Shown here: positions 37,451 through 47,959 of the stretch, in pieces
Position numbering within the stretch: the stretch's first letter is position 1
How the letters are laid out: each line of letters starts with the position of its first letter
Assembly: GCA_019925795.1 (NCBI GenBank)
Contig: CM034311.1
Location: 18,606,926-18,670,925, forward strand
DNA: 64,000 bases
Source of the DNA: Dendrobium chrysotoxum
Taxonomy: Eukaryota; Streptophyta; Magnoliopsida; Asparagales; Orchidaceae
Direction of reading: 5' to 3'
Notes under the pieces: model-generated
The model's database searches: none
Told to the model about the DNA's origin: nothing
Seen by the model: only the letters and a program-made list of their open reading frames with translations
Made by a program: the position numbers and the translations under genes

Positions 37451-38564
37451 TTTGCTAGTGACGGCGACATCAAGGCAACAAAAATTGTTAAAAAGCTCAT
37501 AATCCTTTCTTTCTTTATTTAATTCTAATAATAATAATATATAGTACTCATAATAATAAGAATATTAATATTAATAATATTAATATTAATAAAAATAATT
37601 AATAATGTTAATTAATAATACTAGTAATAATAAAGGATAATAAGAAAGTAGGTTATTATGTGAAGGAGGAAGTTAGTATGAGCATTACTGTTTGGTGGAG
37701 CAATTGATAAGGTTGGCACGGGTTGAGGCTTGAAATGAAGTAGCATGTATAGAGCTTGGTTGAATAAGGTTGGAGTCTGATCGGGTATAAAGAGGGAATT
37801 TGATGGATGTATGGTTTGACGTGTGAAGTCATTTGGAGGGATCGAGTATAGAGAATGTAGGAGCTTATGGTTATTTGGGTCGATAAAGGGAGATCAGCTT
37901 CAGTAGATGGAAGGCTAGGGCTTGGAGTTCTTAGGGATTCAGTCTATTAGTGTTTGGCTTGGTTTGAGGTGGATCGTGTATAGGAGGCGGAAGCTAAGGA
38001 TCGGGTAGAGGAGGTTGAAGGCTGATACAGGGAAGCTAGGGTTCGACTGATTATGTGGATTCGACCGACAATCTATGGATGGAGGTCTTGATTGGGTGTG
38101 GAGATGGAGATCTGGCTTGCTTCAACTGGGGTTTGTGGTTGGTGTTCGTCTGCTAAGGTTGGAGGTCTCAGTTGGATGGAGGTCTTCAACACAGTGGAGA
38201 TCAGGTAGGGTCAAGGCTGTTAACGGGATTTGGGTGGTCTCGTGGCTTGAATGTGGGAAGAGGGAAGAACGAGAGCTTCACTCTCATTTTAACACCATAA
38301 AAGGAGGCTTGATCAAGGGGGGATTTGTGCATAGTTGACTTAGAAATAATGCCTACTACAAGAGATGGGGAGGCTGTATATATAGGATTTCAGTGGGATT
38401 TGGGATGGCCTTGCAGGTAATGATTTAAGCATATCTTTTTTTATTCTTCTTTTGTCTATTACATAGGTTAATAAATGCCCCCAATAAATGTAGTATGCAT
38501 CTAAAATAATCACATTTATTGCATGCTGGTTGACCTTATGGATCTCCAAATATTTACTATGTAT
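37451..38564. other. Non-coding; TAA-rich tract and G-rich plus-strand segment
   Basis: An AATAAT/TTAATA tract (37520-37640) is followed by 700 bp that is G-rich on the plus strand, with loosely repeated GATCGGGTATARAGAGG-like and GGTTGGAGTCTG-like words. Open frames here lack domains. It probably continues the preceding element. Confidence 0.4.
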
Positions 38565-38708
38565 GTCACACCGTGGTTTTCATTTTGCAGATCTCCAAGA
38601 GCTTGTTTGGATGTCACACTAAGATTTTCATTTTGCAAATCTCCAAAAGCTCATTTGGATGTCACGCTAAGGTTCTCATTTTGTGGATCTCTAAGAGTCT
38701 GTGCCTTA
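38565..38708. repeat. 48-bp tandem repeat, three units
   Basis: Units start at 38565, 38613 and 38661 with GTCACRCYRWGG, followed by TTTTCATTTTG and GATCTCCAAGAGC-like words. The 48-bp period is a multiple of three, so repeated peptides appear in two plus frames, but these are a by-product. Confidence 0.8.
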
Positions 38709-38899
38709 GTGCCATGTTGGTTTTCTGTCTTAATAAATTTTCACAGATTGACATTAATAGATTTTGTTGCCTCCTCTTATCCTTTTCTATTACTGTCACT
38801 TTAGTTTCTAGCATTTTTAATACATCCTCAATATTTTTCATTATTGTAATCATATATAGATATAACATTTATGCTATATAATTACAAGTGCCATTCACT

Positions 38900-39610
38900 T
38901 GAGCTTTGCAGATTCACCAACTTGTAGGAATTTGCTGCTTTAGGTTTTCTACAGTAGTTCTTAGCCCAGGTACACTCTCTTCTCTTCTTTTATTTTTTAG
39001 TTTTGATTTTATACGATGCTTCATATCTTGTACAGATTTTAGACGAGCAGGCTATTAGCTAGCTAGCCACTGCAGAAGATCTCAAATCAGGTACGCTCTC
39101 TTTGTTAGCTTTCACTTTACTTTTACATTGCTCATTGTATATATATTAATGCCTAAATATTTTGTGCAGGTCACTACAAGAATAGGATCCAGCCAATTAG
39201 CTACCACATGAGGCTTCAGCTTAGGTACATTTTTTACTTTACTAGTTTGCACAACTTTCCTTTCTTTTTTTTAACTGTTCACTGATACTCTTGTTACTAT
39301 ACAAAATTATTACAGGAGACCTCTGTTCAGGTACATCTTTCTTTTTCTAGCATTATATACATTTGCATACTCTTTCTCTTTTCTTTCTACTGATGTTTAT
39401 GTTGCTTTGTGTAAGTTCTAGAAGTGCAGAGTACCCAATCTTTGGAAGGAGTAGAGTGGAGTTGTCGATTTCTTCTTCAGACTTAGATTTAGGAGACAGA
39501 TTTTAGTCCTTTATGAAGGACATTATACTTTTTTATGGCTGATGTAAGCTTGTAAAAGATGTAATATATAAATTTGTATATGTAAAGTTTGAATCAATAA
39601 AATAAAGCAA
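38900..39610 (+). other. Microexon-like tract ending in a poly(A)-signal region
   Basis: Short segments are bounded by AG on the left and end in CAG or TAG followed by GTAC: donors at about 38969, 39091, 39225 and 39330, with acceptors TGTGCAG at about 39169 and ATTACAG at about 39314. A longer last segment from about 39412 ends in an AATAAA-rich stretch (39595-39604). No long reading frame connects the pieces. It looks like a spliced non-coding transcript or the 3' part of a retroelement transcript. Confidence 0.35.
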
Positions 39611-39639
39611 TTTTATAAATTTAGTTGTTGACGAATTCT

Positions 39640-41540
39640 ACTTTTACTACTCTTATGGCTTTTGTGGTTATTATGCTCACAGCTTTTAGACCCTCATCGG
39701 AGTTTGCAGTTGCGCTCTTCTTGCATCTTTAGTTTGAGTTATGAGATTTTAGTTTCTTCTGCACTGTGCTTTGAGTAGCAGACATTGGTGAAAGATTACC
39801 TGATTTATCATTACCGACTTGTCAGGAGTATTACATACCTTCGGCCCTATGCTTCTTGCTTTAGCGGACTTGATGAAGAAGTAGATGTCGGTGACCTAAA
39901 CCCTTTAGATTTATATCAGCCCAGAGCTTTATGCACAATAGACTTGCTGATGATGAAATCCTCTTAGTTAAGCCTTAATCTTTATGTGAACTCTAGGATA
40001 GTTTTTTCAATTGTTTGCTTTATGCTTTCGCGGACTTGTTGAAGAAGGATTTCTTTTATTCTCGCTTTATGTTTTATAGATTTGTTGAAAGATTTACAAG
40101 TTTTGGGTTTAGTGGGTAATACCAAATATAGGTAATTCCTTAACCCTTAACCATTTGAGAAGAATTCAATCTAAGTTACTTGAGTTCATCAGATTAGGTG
40201 AGCTAGGACTTAACAACTCTTATCATCTGATTGCGGAAATAAGGGTTCCTCTACTGCGGCCTTTCTTATAGAGTGTTGCGTAAATAGTAGCTATCAGTGA
40301 CTCAGCCAGAACTGGGCTTGTTAAATGTGACCTCATACACCCATTTAGGCTTTAGACTTGAGCTATGAGAAACACACTCCCCAATGCTGACTTAACTAAA
40401 GTTTGCGTATTTTAAGTCATACTTCGTGGTTTGAGATCTCAGAGCTTAGACGCATTCCGTAGTTGCTCGCAACTCATCCATCCCATTGGAAATTTGACTT
40501 TCAGATCAACTAAGAGGATTTAGTGGACTACAGCTACTTGAACTTGTCGAGTCAAATGAGCCTTTGTGTTAGTTACAGCCTCTACTAACGGGTTGATGAA
40601 ATGGGGATTCTTCTACCACAGCCTTTCTTATAACTCGTTGAGTAGACAGAGTCGCCAACGACTTGGCCATATTTGGGATTGTTGAGTCTGACCTCATACA
40701 CCAATTCAAACCTTATGCTTCAAGCTGTAGAAGAATTCAAGCTGCTCTAGCTTGACTTACTAGAGTGTATAGTCACACAAAAATTTTCCTAACTTTTAAA
40801 ATCTCAGTATATTTGAGAAGGTGGTGTCAAGAACTTTTGGAAGATCACCTACATATGTATTGATAGGAAAAATTTCTATATCCTCCTACTTGAATAAATA
40901 TTTATGTTTAATAATTTTAAATATTTATTTAAGAAACTGACATGCAGTACGATGTCAACTCAAATAAATATTTAAAATGGCCCTTATCTTAGAGAGACAT
41001 TTTAGATAGGATAAATTTGACATTTTAAGATTATAAATATTTTTTTGGGGATCTCCATGTGTAGCACGATGTTGAGCCATATAAATATTTAAAATTCTCC
41101 ATTTTATAGAGGGATTTTTGTAGAATTTTTGAAATGCATTTTTGTAACACAAGAAAATTTTAAAATATAAAAATTATATGTTAATAAATATGTATGAGAT
41201 ATATATTACATTAAACATAACATTTTCTTGGGAAATTTTATGTGTGGTACTTCTATAGGTATTTACCGTTGATCGGAGGTATGGGCCTCTGACCGTACAG
41301 ATCAATAAGTTGATAAGCTCCTCCTTGGTACACCTTCTTAGTGATAAAGGGGCATTACCAATTAGATACAGATTTACTATCAATTTTTTGGTGTGGGATG
41401 ATTGACCTTCTTAGTATTAGAACCAACTACCCTTTTTTAAATGCCCGTGACACACCATCCGATCAAAGGACTGTGTCATCCTTACCTAATAGATTTGTAA
41501 GTTTTATTGAGCTTGTAATTTGATTTCATCAAGTGCGTTG
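39640..41540. repeat. Diverged local duplications, non-coding
   Basis: A block at 40250-40370 (CTACTGCGGCCTTTCTTATA ... TGACCTCATACACC) recurs at 40605-40715 (CTACCACAGCCTTTCTTATA ... TGACCTCATACACC), period about 355 bp. A second pair, RTACGATGTCAACTCAAATAAATAT-like at 40948 and GCACGATGTTGAGCCATATAAATAT-like at 41065, has a period of about 117 bp. No gene recognised. Confidence 0.55.
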
Positions 41541-43225
41541 AGCACTTCCATTCTCAGGCGAGCATTTTACTAGTGCATAGGGAGTGGCTTTGGTCAACGT
41601 CTTGTAAGTTGTATGGTATGCCCATAAGGCTTCTGTCATCTAAGTGTGTCACTCTCTTCTATTCTTAGTGAGGATCTTCTTCAACAACTTTACCAACGTC
41701 TTGTTGAAGGCCTCCGCCAAATTATTTTCCCTTGGGTTGTATATAGATGAATATCGCCAATCAATTTGTGTCGATCAATGAGCTTATAAATTTTAGCAAT
41801 TCTGAATGATGTGCCTTTGTTTGAGATTATATAGTGCAGTACATCAAATATATAGACAACGTTGTGGGTGAAGAAGTTAATCTCATGCTCGATGTGAATT
41901 CTTTGAATGGAGTCGCTTCTTCCCACTTAGAAAGTTGTCGGTCGCTACCAATATGAAGCGATATCCAACTGATGATAGCAAATCTATTGGCCTGATTATA
42001 TCAGTGCCCCAGCATTCGAATGGCCAAGATGCTACTGCAGGGTGTAGTGGATTTGACAGTTGATGTATAACATCACCGTGAATCTAACACTTGTAACACC
42101 TCTTAGCATGGTCAACACAATCCTTCATCATTGACGACCAATAGTAACCCATCAACTTAATTTTAGTTATCATTTTGGGACCTGACTAGTTTGCGCCGCT
42201 AAGTCCTTCATGGACTTCTGCTACCACTCTATTAGCTTCCTTGGCCCTCATAAACCTTAGCCACATATGGTCAAAAGCTCATCTATACAAACGTCGTTAA
42301 CAAATGCATATCGCAATGAATAGAGATTTATTTGCTGGGAGTTTACTTTCTTTAAAGTAGTCAATGAAGGATTACCTCAAATTATCTTCTTCTTCAATGT
42401 CTAAGCAATGTAACCACGACCCTGAACCTTTACTGGATCTATGTATTTTCGCTACATGGTGTTTTTTTGGTTGATTTTTAAGAGCTGCTTGTTAGGGAGG
42501 TTGAGGATCAATCGAAGTTCTATCCTACTGGCCTGAAATTGATATTCCCTCTACTTACAGGAATTGTAATTATTGGCTTTAAGACCCGATGGTGTAGACT
42601 CCAATCAGTATACGCTCCTCGTCATCCGTATTCACTAATTTCTTAGCTAATTTAGCCAGGTAATCTCCTTTGTCATTCTGACCATGAGGAACTCTAGCTA
42701 TCTTAACATTTGAAACTTGCTTCCTCGTTGGAGGTAATGGGCTAACTCAAGCTTGCAAATCTTGTAGATGCCTAGAACTTGATTTATGATACGCTGAGAG
42801 TCACCGTAGATATAAAAATTATAGATGTTAATTAAAATGATAAACTCCAAACCCGCTATCAGGGCCTTGTATACAACTTCATTGTAGGTTTGGGGTTCAA
42901 TCAAGCTGAATGAAAATCTCATTATGCCTCCCTTAGGTGCTATAAAAATGAGACCAATGCCAGCTCGAGTCTTTGCCAGATTTGGTGGCTGGGCAAGTTT
43001 AATAGATGATGCTTTGTCAAAATACATCTCACAAACTTATAATTTCTTCTTTCTCTCGACCTACATAATATGTTCATCAAGCAAATCATTGTTGAGTGGG
43101 GATTCTGCAAGAATAGGATGCACAACGAGAGTTCTCCATGGCTTACCCCTTCACTACCTTTTGTTGTATATATCTGATATCAAACTGTAGTAGTATCACT
43201 GCCCACCTGGCTAGGTGACTATTTG
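41541..43225 (-). pseudogene. Ty3/gypsy Tat/Ogre-type pol relic (RNase H, then integrase)
   Basis: Read on the minus strand: the end of the first RT-RNase H block (HLARWAVILLQFDIRYIQQK, about 43220-43160), then the extra RNase H typical of the Tat lineage (YFDKASS ... GIGLIFIAPKG ... YNEVVYKALIAGLEF ... IYGDSQRIINQVLG, about 43027-42720), then degraded integrase with a zinc-finger-like region (42200-42050) and a core fragment (YIISNKGTSFR, about 41830). Stops and shifts are throughout. RT proper is missing: similarity ends abruptly at about 43225. No LTRs can be assigned with confidence. Confidence 0.8.
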
Positions 43226-44990
43226 ATTGAAAATAGTTATTTTGAGTTTTGAAAAAGATTTAATTTTCTTTGGGAAACTTGAAATTTTGAAATTTTCTGG
43301 ATTATTTTAATCATTTAATTATGGGGTCAAAATTGAATTTTTGATTAAAAGTGATTTCTAGAAAGTTAATATTTTATTAAAAACCTAGACCTTAATATGA
43401 TCAGTTAGACTGTAAGTATGCTGGATTTAGATTTTTCTATATTTTATTATGAAGGTTTGAAGTTTTGACTTGATTTTGAACTAGGTTTGACCAAAAGTTG
43501 ACTTTTTCAAATTTGAATGATTTCTAGAAATTTAATATTTTTGATAAATATTAGACCTTAATATGAGTTGTGTGCCTTTGAATTTATGTAATTTGGAGTT
43601 CATTTGAATTAGTTATGAATTTTTTAAGTTTGATAATTTATTTGAATTATTTAATTAGTTTAATTAGGAGGCTTTTAATGGTTTGAACTTAAAATCACCT
43701 CCAAAGATCAGAAATGATCTATGGAGAGATTATCAAGTGTTTGAGAGATTTTTGAAATTTTTAATTATTTTTAATTAGTTAAATAGATTAAATATTCAAT
43801 TTCACTTAAAATTAAATTAAGATCAAATTTGATGCCCAGTAAAGAGGGTTTATTTTTCATTGATTAAGGGTTCAATTCTGGTCAATTAGAGGTCTTATTT
43901 GTAATTTTTGGATTTAAACTTAATTTATTACATTTTCTAGAAGTTTTAAGTGCTTAATTAATGTTTAATCTTGATTAAATTAATTAGAGGACTTAATGAC
44001 TTCAAAATCCAGTAAAAAATTTTCTTAGGGCTGTATATGTCACAAAGTTTAAGTGTTCAAAGTTTCAAGTCAATTAGAAATGTATCCTAATTATTGGAAT
44101 TTTTTAAGTTTTCTAATCAAGGTCCTTGATTATTATCCTTAATGACACAAGGTTTGAGTAGGTTTGAATTAAAATTTTGCTAACCCTTAGCTAACATATA
44201 CATGCATACACATAATCATAATCAATTCCTAGATCTAGGAGAGCCTAGGCTAAGTGTGAGTGTATGTACCCTAAGCATGCAAGAATAGAAATAAAGCTCA
44301 ATTAATTAGAAAATTAATAAATGAATAATTAACAAAATAATTATTCACTGATTAATGATCACTCCCCATTAATTCTATTCAATCATGCTCAATTCATGTT
44401 TAAAACTTCAAGTGATCTCTCAAATTAGAGATTTAAATACATATATCTTTGAAATAAACTTTGAAACATATGTATATATATAATCATATATATATAAAGT
44501 TAAGTTTTAAAGTAAATTAATTCAAAATATCATCCAAATAATTTAAAACACTTTTGAGAGATCCTCTAATTTTTGAAATAAATTGAAAATAAACTTTAAT
44601 TTTGAAAAATATTTAATATAATACTTAATTAAATATTAATTAAATATTAAAATAATCAAATAGTTCAAATTACTTAATATAAATCAAACTTAAATCTTGA
44701 AATTACTTTTAAAATAAAATATTTAAAATTCTACAAATTTTGATTTATTATTTGTATTTTATTGAAATAATTTGAATTAAATTTAAAATTTTAAGGTTTA
44801 AGGATAATTAAATTATTTAGATTAATTTAAAATTAAATAATATTTAAAATATTTCTTAAATTAAATTTAATTAAATCTCAATTATTTTATGGATTTTTTT
44901 AATTTAAAATAGCTTTCTTCAAAATTTCAAAATTATTAAAATTTAATTTTAATTAAATATTGAGTATATTAATTAAAACGAAAAATAACG
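43226..44990. other. AT-rich non-coding tract
   Basis: Simple, repetitive sequence rich in TTGAAATTT, AATTAAAT and TTTAATTAG words, with 44300-44960 almost entirely A/T. No coding potential or RNA gene. Its abrupt change to GC-rich sequence at about 44990 suggests it lies upstream of a promoter block. Confidence 0.5.
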
Positions 44991-44992
44991 GC

Positions 44993-45330
44993 AGGAGGCC
45001 ACGTGGCATTCACTTGTTGGTTGAGCCCGAACGCGGACAATGATTGGTCGGCAGCACAATAACCGAAACCACAGCCACATTTTCACTTAAACACGTCAGC
45101 TGAATCGCCCAGCCGTCCGATCTCGCGTGGTTTGAAACGGGCGGTCGAGATTACGTGGGATAAGGATATTAACCGCGTGATCTAGTTCGTGGTTAACAAG
45201 AGCCGCGGAATGGCACGATCAAAGCTGTTGATCTTAAGATCAACAGACTCATAAAAAGGCCAGTTAAGCAGAGCTTGACTTAAACCCTAGAATGAGTTTT
45301 TTAAACCGTTCTCTCAATCAGATTAATGAA
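44993..45330 (+). promoter_or_regulatory. GC-rich promoter-like block with ACGT boxes
   Basis: Within 300 bp: G-box CCACGTGGC (44999-45007), ACACGTCAGC (about 45093), TACGTGGG (about 45153), an inverted CCAAT (GATTGG near 45042), a perfect 16-bp palindrome TTGATCTTAAGATCAA (45228-45243) and a TATA-like CATAAAAAGG (about 45250). Blocks like this, with CCGTCCGATC and ACGT motifs, are found in U3 regions of large plant gypsy LTRs. No protein frame follows, so a retroelement promoter is the best reading. Confidence 0.4.
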
Positions 45331-47860
45331 ATGACACAAAATTTTAAATTCAAATAGAGTTCATGAACAAAAATCATGGGGGTGTCTTTACAAGGCTTAA
45401 AAAATGCTTTTAAAAATGTTAATTAAATCGAAGTGTCCTGAGCTAAGTTTGAGATTTCACCTTGATTTAATGAGCGGTTTGAACCGCTTAGGCAATCTCT
45501 GAGCTTGTAGACTGTCCTTGCACATTTCTTCTGTTGAACCCGTGATTTGATAAGCTTTGGATTGGGAGATCTCAATCTTGGATGAAAGTAGGGCTTGGGT
45601 GGCCGGAAGATCGCCGCTGGTAGCTTTTGACCACCAGATTCAAGTGGGGGAGGTATATGAGACCGACCAGAGCTCGAAAGGGTTGAGCCTCAGATCTGGA
45701 GTCACTTGAGTAGTGAGAGAGAGTTGATTCAAGAATGCCCCCCTTTTCAAAGGTTTTGCAATATTCAAGTGATCCCAGGCTATTTAGATGATTAAGATCA
45801 TCTTGGGGACTTGCTAGATAGCAACCACCAGTCCCTAGGCAATTAGAAAACCAGAGAATCAAAGGATAAATAAGTATGAGGTGTAAAGGTCTCTTTGTCC
45901 TTTGGGGCACATGGGATTGTTTAGGGAATGTTTACGCTTAAATCCATGGGTTAGAGGAGGCTTAGGAACCTTATAGAAATTGATTAGAGTTGCTGGAGTG
46001 GAGAGGGTTTGAAAGGACTAACTTGAGCATATAAATTTAACCATTCAAAAGGGTTTTAAGGATTTGTTGACCAGTTTGACTGGTCAACAGTCATTTTGAT
46101 TGCCTAAGTGGCACATAAGAATCCTAAATTGCTGATGGGATGGCTCCAGGGAGTCTTGAATAAATGGATTGAATGTATGATTAAGCCAATGAGTATGTGA
46201 AGAGAATTAACCAAATCACCATGCTTTAAATTGGTCAAATTTGACCATGCTTTGACTCATGTCAAATCCCGGGGTAATCAAAATTTTGAGTGAAGTGAAT
46301 TCAAGGGTTCTCAAATTAATGAGGTCTTGCATTTGAGTGGAAAGACATGTAGAATACATGGCTTTCACCATAGGTCAATGTTTGACCAAGTCAAATCAAG
46401 ATGAATTGACTTCAAATGAATTTGAATGTGTTAGAATTATGCTTTGAAAGAGGTTTCAGAGTTTAGAAGGCTAGATTTGGTCAAATGGGTTGAAATAAAT
46501 CATTTAGACCTTTAAGGAACACCTGGGTCAACTAGGTTGACTTGGTTAAATAGGTTGAACCAGGAGCTAGGAATGGGCTCAACCAGTTTGGTTTGATGTT
46601 TTGAGTCTGTGGGAAGTGATCCCAAGATCTGAGGAGGTCAAATCAGTCAAAATGACTATTTGAACCCTAAAAGGCCTATTTGGTCAACCTAAGTTGACCC
46701 AGGGTCTGGGTTTGGGTCCAACGGGTTGGGTTTAATATTTAAAAATTGTTGGAAGTGGTTCCAAACAATTTGGAGGTCACTTGATTTGAAATGTGCATTT
46801 GAATCCCTAAGGGGTATTTTGGTCATTTTGACCCTAGGTCAATTAGGGGTCAAAGGGAGTCCATCAAAATATAGATTATTGATTAATGGGTTAGGATTAA
46901 GGTTCTGTAAGTGATTGGAGGCTTTGGAGAAAACTCCAAGGTCAAAATCCACTGGGTGATAGGTTCAGTGGCATAGGCCGTAAATATTTAAAGATTTTAT
47001 AGCCTTTGGATTTTAATTCCATTTCTAGGGTTAGAGACCTCAAAATGAGCTTAAATTTAGAGGGTTTCCTCTAGAGACATGTTACATCAGTATGCAACTG
47101 ACAGACCCTGAATAAGATGTCATTTGACTAGGTTTTGAAGTGTTTAAAAATTCACTGAAAAAGGCTTTCAAGACCTAAGTCTTTTGGCCTTGAGATTTTG
47201 ATCTGGATTTCTAGTTTTGAGCTAGATTTTGAGTTTGAATGATAGGATTTGAATTACCTAAATCATTTACAATCATTTAGATGATTGTAGATGATTATAT
47301 AAGATTAAGATCAGGTCAGAGGCTGGAGCAATTGGATCTGGGTTATTTAAAGGTTAGGATTGGTCAGGAGTTTGAATTGACTTAAGTTCTAGATTGATTT
47401 GACTATGGAAGTCTTAGAATCTAGAAGGACTCTGGGGTCAGGATTGATATGGAGTTTGAATTGATTTGATGTCTGTAGTTTTAATATATAAAGGGTTAAG
47501 ATTGATTTGAATATATATTGATCTAAGGCCAAAATTTATTTAGGATTTAGATAGATCTAAAGTCTAGGTAGATCCTAAGGTCTAGAGTAGACCTTAATAT
47601 CTAGAATCTAGGAAGAATCTTAGGGTCTAAGAAGGTCCTAGGATCTAAAGTCTAGAAGGATCATAGGATCTAGATAGATTAACCTGGAGTTTAATTGAAT
47701 TGAGTTTGAAATTAATATGGGACTAAGATTGATTTGAATCTGGATTGATATTAAAGTCTAGATTGATCAAAGATCAGATTGATCCTAGGGTCAAGATTGA
47801 TCCTAAGGACTGAAAAGATCGTAAGGTCTAGGTTGGTTCTATGGATCTCATACAAAAATA
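45331..47860. other. Non-coding, rich in TTGACC/GGTCAA words
   Basis: No coding region: open stretches such as 45572-45910 (minus) lack any domain. TTGAC-core words are strongly enriched from 46.05 to 46.95 kb, listed separately. From about 47280 the sequence becomes built of GGTCTAG/GATTGATC words that lead into the tandem array. Confidence 0.5.
46066..46833. repeat. Six palindromic TTGAC pairs at about 150-bp intervals
   Basis: Inverted pairs: GTTGACCAGT-TTG-ACTGGTCAAC (46066-46088), GGTCAAATTTGACC (46233-46246), GGTCAA-TGT-TTGACC (46373-46387), GTCAAC-TAG-GTTGAC (46527-46541), GGTCAAC-CTAA-GTTGACC (46682-46699), and the imperfect GGTCATTTTGACC (46821-46833). Start-to-start distances are 167, 140, 154, 155 and 139 bp. 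The core equals the WRKY-factor W-box (TTGACY). Binding is not shown by sequence. Confidence 0.75.
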
Positions 47861-47862
47861 AG

Positions 47863-47926
47863 GTCAACAAATAGACTCCCAATATGTGCAATAGAATGAA
47901 GTTCTATTGCACATATTGGCGTTGAC
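47863..47926. repeat. Near-perfect hairpin, 18-bp arms
   Basis: CCAATATGTGCAATAGAA (47879-47896), then 5-nt loop TGAAG, then the exact reverse complement (47902-47919). Outside this, GTCAAC (47863-47868) and GTTGAC (47921-47926) also pair, across an unpaired 10 nt on the left and 1 nt on the right. It lies just upstream of the tandem array. Confidence 0.9.
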
Positions 47927-47959
47927 TAAATAAAATGGTCAAGTCTAGAGTTTTGATCC

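Noticed and set aside
38523..38881. Overlapping plus-strand frames with repeated peptides
   Set aside because: The repetition comes from a 48-bp tandem repeat whose length is divisible by three.
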